Shown here: positions 56,599 to 63,877 of the stretch, one piece after another | Layout of the letters: every line of letters begins with the position of its first letter | How positions within the stretch are numbered: the first letter of the stretch is position 1 | DNA from: Paenibacillus arenosi | GTDB taxonomy: Bacteria > Bacillota > Bacilli > Paenibacillales > Paenibacillaceae | Direction of reading: 5' to 3' | DNA length: 64,000 bases | NCBI RefSeq assembly: GCF_014841135.1 | Contig: NZ_JACYTN010000019.1 | Location: 36,488 to 100,487 of the forward strand | Notes under the pieces: generated by a model | Databases searched by the model: none | What the model was told of the DNA's origin: nothing | What the model saw: only the letters and a program-made list of their open reading frames with translations | Translations under genes and position numbers: made by a program

Positions 56599-56823
56599 TT
56601 ATTGGTATTGACCTGCAAGTGACTGCTCGGCAATCGTTACAAGACGTTTCGTGATGTAACCACCGATGGAGCCCGTGTCACGAGTTGCTACGTGTCCGTA
56701 GTATCCATCTTGCGGGATGGAGATACCAAGTTCTTGAGCGATCTCATACTTCAATTGCTCAAGTGCGCCTGCTGATTGTGGAACAACTAAGCTGTTGCTG
56801 GAACGGTTGTTGCTTTGGCTCAT
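56599..56823 (-). CDS. Alpha/beta-type small acid-soluble spore protein
   Basis: A 74-residue SASP that coats spore DNA and protects it from UV and heat. The germination protease site is in [10 protein letters not shown], where the Glu-Ile-Ala segment is cut at germination; the DNA-binding second half reads [34 protein letters not shown] precedes ATG 56823. Expected to be expressed in the forespore under sigma G; no clear sigma-G boxes could be assigned by eye. Divergent from nrdR. Confidence 0.93.
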   Translation of the reverse strand: MSQSNNRSSNSLVVPQSAGALEQLKYEIAQELGISIPQDGYYGHVATRDTGSIGGYITKRLVTIAEQSLAGQYQ

Positions 56824-56938
56824 ATCTATTCACCTCCTTGCGGTTGGTAATTGTATTGTGCGCAAAGTTACGAATATCATTACAGGTAACCACTGGGAGT
56901 TTATTACTTTTTACAGTAGGACAGGAGGGAAAAGAAAA

Positions 56939-57421
56939 ATGAGATGTCCATATTGTGATCATAATGGCACGAAAGTGCTTGATTCACGCCCTGCGAATGA
57001 TAATAGGTCGATTCGTCGTAGACGGGAATGTGAGCTCTGCAGTCGTCGTTTTACGACATTTGAGATGGTCGAAGAGACACCACTTATCGTTATAAAAAAA
57101 GAAGGCAGTCGTGAAGAGTTTAGTCGTGAGAAGCTTTTGCGCGGATTGATTCGTGCTTGTGAGAAGCGTCCCGTTCCATTGGAACGTCTTGAAGCTATCG
57201 TATCCGAAGTTGAGAAGCAGCTTCGCACGACCGCGCACGCTGAAGTCGAGAGCCGTGAAATCGGTGAGCTAGTTATGGAACAGCTGTATCCTGTAGATGA
57301 AGTCGCGTATGTGCGCTTCGCTTCGGTATATCGACAGTTCAAAGATATTGATATGTTTATGAAGGAGCTGACAACGTTGTTGTCTAAGCATCCACTTGGG
57401 GATATGAATGGAAATTCCTAA
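56939..57421 (+). CDS. nrdR: Transcriptional repressor NrdR
   Basis: Repressor of ribonucleotide reductase genes, 160 residues. The N-terminal zinc ribbon uses CPYC (residues 3-6) and CELC (31-34), and the ATP-cone that senses ATP/dATP spans about 49-139 ([20 protein letters not shown] start). ATG 56939 follows AGGAGGG; the frame is open far upstream but the zinc ribbon must be at the N-terminus. Its target genes are outside the window. Confidence 0.95.
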   Translation: MRCPYCDHNGTKVLDSRPANDNRSIRRRRECELCSRRFTTFEMVEETPLIVIKKEGSREEFSREKLLRGLIRACEKRPVPLERLEAIVSEVEKQLRTTAHAEVESREIGELVMEQLYPVDEVAYVRFASVYRQFKDIDMFMKELTTLLSKHPLGDMNGNS

Positions 57422-57445
57422 TCATAAATGGATAAGGGATGTAGA

Positions 57446-57494
57446 AACAGTCTTGTAGCAAAGGCGTTATTGCCGCTATGAGGCTGTTTTTTTA
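57446..57494 (+). terminator. Rho-independent terminator after nrdR
   Basis: Arms AACAGTCTTGTAGC and GCTATGAGGCTGTT (57475-57488) with wobble pairs, followed by seven T residues. Confidence 0.8.
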
Positions 57495-57603
57495 TTGTGC
57501 AGAGAGGAGCGCGGATGCGTGGTAAGTGCATGCAAAAAGTAGTGTGGAAGCTTATATTGCAGCTAGTGCTCTGTGTGCATTCCTTTGAAAGCGACCGTAA
57601 AGA

Positions 57604-57648
57604 AAAGACCGTTTCAGATTCAGCCAACTTGCTGAGGAAACGGTCTTT
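57604..57648. terminator. Perfect inverted repeat in the nrdR-ECF gap
   Basis: Arms AAAGACCGTTTC (57604-57615) and GAAACGGTCTTT (57637-57648) with a small CAGC/GCTG stem in the loop. On the minus strand it is followed by TCTTT, so it may terminate the cobalamin operon about 120 bases after its last gene. A second, weaker foldback (GTAACGATTC 57733-57742, GAGTCGTTAC 57765-57774) covers the stop codon of the ECF gene. The rest of this 349-base gap has no credible gene. Confidence 0.5.
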
Positions 57649-57770
57649 CGTGTTTATATGGCTGTCACGCTATTTCTACGAGCTGTGCAATATTACGCGT
57701 TCACAGTTCTTTCTCGGTTCGAATGAAATACGGTAACGATTCGTACACTAAGCTTGTTAATGTTGAGTCG

Positions 57771-58313
57771 TTACAACTTTACTTTGTGTACGGCTCTCAA
57801 TAATATCGGAGCAAGCATGCCCATAAAGGCAGCGTTACCGACTGCGTGGAACGTATCGAACAATAGTCCAGCTTGGTAATATAACCAGAAGGCTTGTGGG
57901 CCAGCAGCCCAAACCGGGCTAGATACGATAAAGCCGTACAAATAGCCAGTTAGTGCTGCACAGCCTACGAGTACATAGATGGGTAGCTTTTTATAAACAG
58001 GCTTCAAGAAGCTGACTGCTATTGCAACCGATCCCCAAGCGCATATTTGCCACATCGTCCATGGGCCATGTCCAAGTGCAATGTTAGAGCCTAAGGCAGT
58101 CGCAACCGCTACAGCTATACCGTAGCGCATGCCAAGCGTGATTGAGGCGATCATAATAATCGCCGTTGAAGGTTGAATATTCGGCATATGAAATTGATTC
58201 GTTAAAATTCTGCCGAAAATACTGAGTGCAGATAAGCTAATTGCAATGCAAATATCTCTCATGAGCGGGGAAGCCGCTATTCGTTGAAAACCTGAGCTTA
58301 CTGCTTGCATCAT
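57771..58313 (-). CDS. ECF transporter S component, probable cobalamin specificity
   Basis: A 180-residue membrane protein with about six helices, the substrate-binding (S) subunit of an energy-coupling-factor importer. The segments IQPSTAIIMIASITLGMRYG and GHGPWTMWQICAWG recall the CbrT/CblT-like group of ECF S components, whose members import cobalamin or its precursors. The shared EcfA/A'/T module is not in the window and is presumed to be encoded elsewhere. ATG 58313 (or 58310) follows AAGGAGGC. It is 9 bases after the SLH-containing gene, under a cobalamin riboswitch, which is the main argument for B12. Confidence 0.8.
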   Translation of the reverse strand: MMQAVSSGFQRIAASPLMRDICIAISLSALSIFGRILTNQFHMPNIQPSTAIIMIASITLGMRYGIAVAVATALGSNIALGHGPWTMWQICAWGSVAIAVSFLKPVYKKLPIYVLVGCAALTGYLYGFIVSSPVWAAGPQAFWLYYQAGLLFDTFHAVGNAAFMGMLAPILLRAVHKVKL

Positions 58314-58322
58314 CCTGCCTCC

Positions 58323-58960
58323 TTATTTCTTTGATATGAAATCATCATACAGTTTCACGGCAATTACAGCGGCCATCTCTCTCGTTACCGCTTGCTTCGG
58401 TTGGAACTGTCCGTTTGTGCCTTTCATCAATTTCTGTTCTTCCACGGCAGCAATGAAGCTTGCGGAAGGATGATCGCTAGGCACATCTTTGAATGTGGAT
58501 GCTTGTTGAGCCTTAAGCTTGAAGGCATTGGCTAAAATAATCGCAACTTGCTCTCTTGTAAGCGGCTCGTTTGGTTTGAAGCTGCCATCTGGGAAGCCAC
58601 CGATGATTCCTGTTTCTTTTGCCTTTACGATATATTTATAATGCCAGTCACCTGGCTTTACGTCTTTATATTCCGTTTTGCTTGTTACGCTAACTTCTTT
58701 ATACAGAAGCTTAGTCACAATCGTAAGGAACTCTGCTCTTGTAATGGACTTTTTAGGGTTGAATGTTACGGTTCCTGCTTTGTCTTTTGCTCCTTCAAGG
58801 ATGCTGAGTTGTTTTGCACGAGCGACAGCTTCCTTTGCCCATGCAGATATTTGATTCCGATCGCTATATTTAGAAAGATGCTCAGCAATAGCATCGGCAG
58901 TAAGGTTAGCACCTGTGTTTGTTCCGTTTCCTTTATTGCCAGCTGTGGAGCTGTTCCCGC
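58323..58960 (-). pseudogene. 3' portion: three S-layer-homology (SLH) repeats, frameshifted from the upstream part
   Basis: Read in the frame used from about base 58958 downward, this stretch encodes a Gly/Asn/Thr/Ser linker (NSSTAGNKGNGTNTG) and three SLH repeats: one around SDRNQISAWAKEAVARA with FNPKKSITRAEF, one around YKDVKPGDWHYKYI with FKPNEPLTREQ, and one around FKDVPSDHPSASFI with FQPKQAVTREM. SLH repeats bind secondary cell-wall polymer. No ribosome binding site or signal peptide of its own is visible; the GTG at 58718 falls inside SLH repeat one. It is therefore the C-terminal part of the gene starting at 60745, put out of frame by one base near 58956-58960. Confidence 0.75.
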
Positions 58961-60745
58961 TGTTCCGTTTCCACTGGTGTTCCCTTTCCTGTTGTCTTTA
59001 CCGGCTGATTCATTACCTGCTGTTCCAGTACCAGGAGCTGTGGGATTGCCGGTATTTGGTTGACCGACAGAACCACCCCCATTCGAACCGTCGCTGCCAT
59101 TGTTCGCAGGAGGGGTTCCGTTGTATTTCCAGATTACTACGTCGTTTTGTTTTAGTACATAAACACCTGCAGAATAGTCAGGAGTAACACCATTTACTGT
59201 ATATGTCCAACCACTCATTGGGCCATTTTTTCTTTCGCATAATCCAACGACACAAGACACGTATAAAGTATCATCTGAACCTTTAGCTGTAATATTATCT
59301 GCTCCAGCGACTCCAACAAGTGCATCATAGGCAGTCATATTTGTTCGATAGTTCTGTTGGTTGTTCATTGGCAAGGCAGGATGTGGTACTTCGGTTATGA
59401 CGCTTACTTGAATTTTCTGAGTGTCAGGAACAGTGACGCCGCTACCATTGCCAGGAGGAGGCGTTCCGGGCTTTTGTCCCACGACATAGTTCCATTTAAC
59501 AACATCACCGGCTTTGAGCGTAGCTTGATCAACAGCAACCGGTGGGAACTCACCATTAACCGTATATGTCCAACCGCTGCTTGATCCGTTAGCACCAGCT
59601 TGCAAGCCTTTAATGCCAGCTACATATTTCATTCCATCAAAAGATTTGTATGTAATATTTTCCGTTCCAACCAGCTTGATCAAAGCTGTGTCTACCGTAT
59701 CTCCCTCTTTAAGCGTTAACGTTCCGTTAAGCGGAAAACCATCCCATGTTTTATCGGATGTGATGCTAACAGGCACATTAAAAGTAGCTTGTTGTGGAGG
59801 CTTTGGCTGTTCAGGTGTTGGATTGTATCTGGCCTTTAAGTCGTAGAAAAAGCTGTTGTTCTTTCCATCAATGTATCTTTGATACGAAAGATAGGCAAAC
59901 ATAACGTCTTTTGTTGACATTGAATTGCCATTGCCATTAGCCTGTGTTTTCTTCCATTTGTATAATCCATTCGGACCAAGGTAGCTATACAGATTATCGA
60001 CTGCATTTTTACCATCTTGATTGTAAAATGCAGTCGTTGCATCTGTCCCTGTCGAAGCAAGACCGATAACCGCCATTGCAGCACCATTGCTGTCTGCGAT
60101 GGCTTTGTTCTGGAAAAACTTATTTCCGCCATATACGGCATCAGATACAGCTGGTTGATCCATGTATGGCGCTAGACCGGCCATAATGATTCCTGTCATA
60201 TCTGGATTTGGTTCAGAACCAAATAAAGGCCAACCGCCTTTGTCGAGTTTGAATTGAAGTAGTTTGTTTACTAGAAATTGACGAGTGATCGTTGCATTGT
60301 CTGGCAGTTTATATTTGCCAGAATCGAATGCGATAAGCATATAGATGTAGTCGTTCGTCAGTTCTAAATATTGTTTATCTAAGTATGCTGCTTTTTCTAT
60401 AAGGTTAATTCCATCCACATTGGTAATATCAACGCCAGCAGCAGTAAGACCGATAATCGCCTTAGCAATATCAGTACCTTTATCATAATTACCTTGTACC
60501 GAAATAACGCCTGCTTTTGCTTTCTGAATGTAGCTGTCTGGTATTTGTTTGCCTGAAATGTTGTCTGCTACTGCTGCCCAATCATCATATGACTTAGCAG
60601 AATAAGTAGTCACTACTCGATTAAGCTCACTCTTTAGATCAAAGCCCCCAGCAGCAGTTGCAACCTGCTGTACGGGAATTGCTCCTAGTGCTGTGCTGAC
60701 AAATAAGGCTACAGCAAGGAGCAGGGAAAACATGTTCTTCTTCAT
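58766..60745 (-). CDS. Secreted intrinsic-factor/transcobalamin-like protein (alpha/alpha toroid + two DUF4430), frameshifted near the end
   Basis: Predicted surface cobalamin-binding protein. A signal peptide (residues 1-30) is followed by a helical-repeat toroid like prenyltransferase or intrinsic-factor folds (about 35-310, with repeated GGWPLFG, AAMAVIGLAS and NGLYKWKK elements), then two DUF4430 domains (about 317-420 and 445-543), each with the signature SGWTYTVNG. A toroid followed by this beta domain is the layout of animal B12 carriers. A Gly/Asn/Ser linker follows; after about residue 595 this frame reads out-of-frame SLH DNA to the stop at 58766. ATG 60745 is chosen because the signal peptide begins there. 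A B12 riboswitch precedes it. Confidence 0.8.
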   Translation of the reverse strand: MKKNMFSLLLAVALFVSTALGAIPVQQVATAAGGFDLKSELNRVVTTYSAKSYDDWAAVADNISGKQIPDSYIQKAKAGVISVQGNYDKGTDIAKAIIGLTAAGVDITNVDGINLIEKAAYLDKQYLELTNDYIYMLIAFDSGKYKLPDNATITRQFLVNKLLQFKLDKGGWPLFGSEPNPDMTGIIMAGLAPYMDQPAVSDAVYGGNKFFQNKAIADSNGAAMAVIGLASTGTDATTAFYNQDGKNAVDNLYSYLGPNGLYKWKKTQANGNGNSMSTKDVMFAYLSYQRYIDGKNNSFFYDLKARYNPTPEQPKPPQQATFNVPVSITSDKTWDGFPLNGTLTLKEGDTVDTALIKLVGTENITYKSFDGMKYVAGIKGLQAGANGSSSGWTYTVNGEFPPVAVDQATLKAGDVVKWNYVVGQKPGTPPPGNGSGVTVPDTQKIQVSVITEVPHPALPMNNQQNYRTNMTAYDALVGVAGADNITAKGSDDTLYVSCVVGLCERKNGPMSGWTYTVNGVTPDYSAGVYVLKQNDVVIWKYNGTPPANNGSDGSNGGGSVGQPNTGNPTAPGTGTAGNESAGKDNRKGNTSGNGTAGTAPQLAIKETEQTQVLTLLPMLLLSIFLNIAIGIKYLHGQRKLSLVQNNSASLKEQKTKQEP

Positions 60746-60765
60746 TCTGACTCTCTTCCTCTCCA

Positions 60766-60800
60766 TAAAATAAAAATAGCTCCTGCATGAGGGCAGGAGC
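60766..60800 (-). terminator. Riboswitch-linked intrinsic terminator
   Basis: On the minus strand a perfect 8-base-pair hairpin (GCTCCTGC at 60779-60786 on the plus strand, GCAGGAGC at 60793-60800) is followed by TATTTTTATTTTA. It lies between the cobalamin aptamer and the first gene, so folding of the aptamer can decide whether transcription continues. Confidence 0.8.
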
Positions 60801-60835
60801 GGTTCATCACCATACAAAAAATAACCATGATGATG

Positions 60836-60990
60836 TAACCCGACTTTTGCCTCGAAAGTCCAGGTTAAATGATAGTGGTAAGCGACCGACCTGACTTAAG
60901 GCATATGCCTATCACAGTGGCGGGACCGCGCTGGATTCACACCAGCTTCCGTCTCTTACGTCAATTATTTAACTAATCGTTCAAGCACGA
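60836..60990 (-). promoter_or_regulatory. Cobalamin riboswitch (B12 element)
   Basis: Read on the minus strand, GACGGAAGCTGGTGTGAATCC followed by CGGTCCCGCCACTGTG (plus 60912-60954) matches the conserved core GGxAA...GGTGxGAATCC...GTCCCGCCACTGT, and AAGTCAGG (plus 60890-60897) is the following conserved box. A hairpin GACTTT/AAAAGTC closes near 60842-60860. Binding of adenosylcobalamin should favour the downstream terminator and switch off the operon when B12 is plentiful. A strong upstream hairpin with a GAAA loop (60993-61018) may belong to the same RNA. Confidence 0.93.
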
Positions 60991-61030
60991 TTGGTTCTAT
61001 AAGTTTCCTTATTGAACCAGCGCTTTTAGC

Positions 61031-61057
61031 ATTATATAATGAATGAAATGGTGTAAA
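61031..61057 (-). promoter_or_regulatory. Candidate promoter of the cobalamin operon
   Basis: On the minus strand TTTACA (61057-61052) and TATAAT (61036-61031), separated by a rather short 15-base spacer, directly upstream of the riboswitch. Confidence 0.45.
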
Positions 61058-61240
61058 TAAATTTGATAGATCGAGATATAAAGAGAGAGCGAGAGATATA
61101 TTTGGAAAATGGAGGATTTTGGGACTGAGAACTGTTTATTGGGATTAAAAGTAGTTCATATTTGTGATAGTTAGTGTTTTTCATTTTAAAGAGTTAGAGG
61201 GTGCTGAAATAATTATAACCCAAATTATAGATTAACGATC

Positions 61241-61270
61241 TTGCAGATAAACGTTCCAACATGCTATAAT
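61241..61270 (+). promoter_or_regulatory. Promoter of tRNA-Ala
   Basis: TTGCAG (61241-61246), an 18-base spacer and TATAAT (61265-61270) with an extended TGC element, 82 bases before the mature tRNA. Confidence 0.65.
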
Positions 61271-61352
61271 CAGGAAGCATTCAAGGTGCGTATTGTCATT
61301 GGTAAGCTTCGGAAACGAGACTAATCATGCTCTGAACAAGTTTAATAATTAT

Positions 61353-61425
61353 GGGGCCATAGCTCAGCTGGGAGAGCGCTTCGCTGGCAGCGAAGAGGTC
61401 AGGGGTTCGATCCCCCTTGGTTCCA
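61353..61425 (+). tRNA. tRNA-Ala (anticodon GGC)
   Basis: Full cloverleaf: acceptor GGGGCCA paired with TGGTTCC (two G-U pairs), D arm AGCTCAGCTGGGAGAGC, anticodon stem CTTCG/CGAAG around loop CTGGCAG with anticodon GGC at 61386-61388, and T arm AGGGGTTCGATCCCCC. CCA is not encoded; the discriminator base is A at 61425. It is a single tRNA with its own promoter and terminator, and it marks the start of the accessory region to the right. Confidence 0.97.
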
Positions 61426-61437
61426 TATCGAAAAATG

Positions 61438-61477
61438 CCGCTAAACACAAGGGATTCTGGGTGTTTTGCGGTTTTTT
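61438..61477 (+). terminator. Rho-independent terminator after tRNA-Ala
   Basis: Arms CCGCTAAACAC (61438-61448) and GTGTTTTGCGG (61461-61471), one mismatch, followed by six T residues. Confidence 0.85.
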
Positions 61478-61511
61478 CTATGCCCGAAACTGCGTTGTTT
61501 TTGGGTCGTGG

Positions 61512-61897
61512 TCACACTAACGATTTTTTTGGTGTAAAAACAGGATTTTCGAATTTCTTGTGAGAATCACAGAGTATTGTATTCCTCGATAAAAGCTCTT
61601 TTGATGCGTATCTCATGTCAAATTTTATTAGAGAAAACACATCACTTGGAGAACGAATAATAATTGGCTCTGGTGAAGGGGCGGCAAATTCTTGTACAAG
61701 CTGCACAGCGGCGACAATTTGCTTTGCTTTTGATACACCAATGCCCTTTATATTCAGAAGTTCTTGCTCGGTTACGTCAACTAAAGATACTGGGTTAGGG
61801 TAACGATCAATCAGTTCGTTGATCAAATAACTGTCGGCGTTCTCTCTTAATGTAGTTGCAAGCAATTGTTTGTAAGTTTTTTTTTTGCAATGATCAT
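61512..61897 (-). pseudogene. Broken RadC/JAB-family gene
   Basis: The frame readable from a TTG at 61865 gives ATTLRENADSYLINELIDRYP, then ELLNIKGIGVSKAKQIVAA, a helix-hairpin-helix, and IIRSPSDVFSLIKFDMRY, which is the N-terminal half of RadC-type (UPF0758/JAB) proteins. The catalytic JAB half with its His-x-His motif is missing; the frame runs into unrelated residues and stops at 61512. Upstream a better start (ATG 61897 after AAAGG) is separated from this frame by a run of ten A residues and is out of frame by one base. Both defects suggest a decayed gene. Confidence 0.6.
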
Positions 61898-62481
61898 ATA
61901 AGCACAGCCTTTCAGATCAAATTTTAGAAAATAAAAGGAGTAGAAGCTGCTGGCTTCTACTTCTAGTTGTACTGATCAATTTCAAAGAAATTAAAATGCT
62001 CGAATCCCAGTCAAGGTTCAATAAATGTAATCATCCCCTTAAGTAAATTTGAAAGTAGTAAGATGTGTGAGACAGTTTTTCAAATCTAATGCAAGACTAT
62101 AGCAGGGTTATTTCGGTTCTAGCTAATAATATATAATTGTAACTGAAAGCTTTTTCACTATACTTGAATCTGAAGTTAGCTTAGCCGATCTAATGGAACG
62201 TTTTCGTCATATTAATCATAAACGCATTCTCACAAGGGCAACTATGCTTATATGAGAATGCGTTTTGTCTTGGAATCTGTTTATTCCAAATAATTGATTC
62301 TGAAGTTACTTAAAAAGTCTTGAACTTGCTGATTAGTACCCAGCAGGTACGGGGGTCTAGGTCTTAAAGCACTAGAACTAGAACGTTTGTTTGGAAGGAT
62401 TTAGGCGAGAAAACTCGAATTCTGTAATAGGTAGTGCCGATTGGTATATCAGTCTCTATCAATTGTCAGAGGAGATTTTGG
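61898..62481. other. Non-coding gap with hairpins and direct repeats before the ABC-3C operon
   Basis: No credible gene in 580 bases. A hairpin GTAGAAGC/GCTTCTAC lies at 61940-61960, read on the minus strand into TCCTTTTATTTT. A perfect 13-base inverted repeat AAACGCATTCTCA (62220-62232) and TGAGAATGCGTTT (62253-62265), followed by TGTCTT, looks like a terminator without a gene. Direct repeats TTGAATCTGAAGTTA (62164-62178) and TTGATTCTGAAGTTA (62294-62308) flank that hairpin. Confidence 0.45.
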
Positions 62482-63624
62482 ATGAAGCGAGCAATCAATG
62501 ATGCGACACTTACAAAATTAGGGGATATTTTTCATTACTATATCGCGCTTTTAGAATGTTTCAAGATGGAAGAAGGGGATTCCATCTTGATTGAGGTTAA
62601 AGGAGATATAAGTAAGGTCTCTGTAAAAGATTCATTTCAAATGGAAGTAAAGCATCATTTGAAAACATCATCAATTAGTGATCGTAATATTGAGATATGG
62701 AATACTATTGATAATTGGATCAAGGAATTCGATTTAATTAAAGACGTCGATAAGCTGCTTCTGTATACCACTTCTGGTATTCAGACTAAATCTGTTTTCA
62801 ATAACTGGAGTAGTAAAAGCAACGAAGAGAAGTATGAAGTCTTGAAAAAAGTAGGCTCAGAAAAAAAAGCAAAGGAGAAACTATTTAGAGAACTGTATGA
62901 TAGTGTTTTTCCAGATGATAACTCGTGTGAAGATAAGTTAAGAAGTATTATCGCTAAGTTTGAAATTAAAGACACTCGAAGCAGAATTACAAGTATTAAC
63001 AACGATTTTAAAGAATATCTCAGACTAATACCGAAGAGGAACAGAGAAAAATTTATTGCTTCATTGCTGGGCAATATTCTAAGCAAAGTAAAGGACGAAC
63101 CTCATATTTGGGAGGTTACTTATGAATACTTTGAAGAACTGTTACAAATGACTACTCCGAACTATACAAACTCAAAAGAAACACCATTACCTACTGAGTT
63201 TGAACAACTGGAACTTCCGTTAGAAGTAGTTCATAGAAACACTGGCAAGAGATTCGTTCAAGTGATTAAAGCAATTGATTATGATAGCGAGATACCAGAA
63301 GCAATCGGTGATTATTGGAAAACCAATATGACGATTGCAAAGTATTACACGGATAACATTTTGTTTAACAGTAGCTTATCTCAGTATACATACAGACTAT
63401 CTCAGAAATTGTTAAACTGCAAAAAGCCTTTAATCATTGATAATGATGGTTCTAGCCGGGATACTCAGATCAAAAACTCGAAGAAATTTTATAGTTCTGT
63501 AATGGCATGGGATGCAACTCCATTTAGTACTGTTAATCCTAACTTCCCATTCTTTCAAAAAGGGACAATACATAATCATATAGATACCACAGCATTTACT
63601 TGGGATGTGGGGGATGAGTCGTGA
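62482..63624 (+). CDS. ABC-three-component (ABC-3C) system protein with nuclease-like N-terminus
   Basis: A 380-residue protein in strongly AT-rich DNA unlike the core genes. Residues 10-60 contain Glu38, then QMEVKHH (Gln53, Glu55, Lys57), the Glu-x-Lys pattern of PD-(D/E)xK nuclease-like folds such as DUF4297. The C-terminus, KGTIHNHIDTTAFTWD, resembles the C-terminal domain shared by ABC-3C conflict-system proteins. Such systems combine this protein, a small middle component and an ABC ATPase and are predicted to act in defence. ATG 62482 follows AGAGGAG by 7 bases; an upstream in-frame GTG at 62434 has no site. It overlaps the next gene by 4 bases. The nuclease reading is inference. Confidence 0.7.
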   Translation: MKRAINDATLTKLGDIFHYYIALLECFKMEEGDSILIEVKGDISKVSVKDSFQMEVKHHLKTSSISDRNIEIWNTIDNWIKEFDLIKDVDKLLLYTTSGIQTKSVFNNWSSKSNEEKYEVLKKVGSEKKAKEKLFRELYDSVFPDDNSCEDKLRSIIAKFEIKDTRSRITSINNDFKEYLRLIPKRNREKFIASLLGNILSKVKDEPHIWEVTYEYFEELLQMTTPNYTNSKETPLPTEFEQLELPLEVVHRNTGKRFVQVIKAIDYDSEIPEAIGDYWKTNMTIAKYYTDNILFNSSLSQYTYRLSQKLLNCKKPLIIDNDGSSRDTQIKNSKKFYSSVMAWDATPFSTVNPNFPFFQKGTIHNHIDTTAFTWDVGDES

Positions 63625-63877
63625 GTTTTGAACATTTGAGGACATTATCATTAAATCCATTCATGACAGCCAAAATCGTTCAAAATTTTCTTGAAGGGTA
63701 TGGTACACCTGCTGACATAAAATTGGTATTCTATGTCCTTCCAATTATAATGTCGAAAGATTCCAGAGAAGTACTTGCTACTGCAAAAACAACGAGTAGA
63801 ATCGAGACATTATTCGGAACAAAAAAGGAGTATGCTGATACCCAACTAAAAATATCAAGTCGAGTAAACCTTTCAGG
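63621..63877 (+). pseudogene. ABC-3C middle component, truncated by an IS element
   Basis: About 85 codons of a small ABC-3C middle-component gene: TLSLNPFMTAKIVQNFLEGY, then KLVFYVLPIIMSKDSREVL and TSRIETLFG, the pattern of these proteins (NP-x-x-x-A-x-x, a hydrophobic P-rich helix, then an Arg-x-x-Leu end). GTG 63621 overlaps the preceding stop as GTGA, with GGGGG upstream. Full-length members are about 150-200 residues; here the frame leaves homologous sequence near 63877 and continues into the IS end to a stop at 63929. The third gene, the ABC ATPase, is expected beyond the element or lost. Confidence 0.72.

Noticed and set aside
57497..57736. Possible 79-residue gene between nrdR and the ECF gene
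   Set aside because: It spans a perfect hairpin, has no good ribosome binding site, and its composition is not protein-like.
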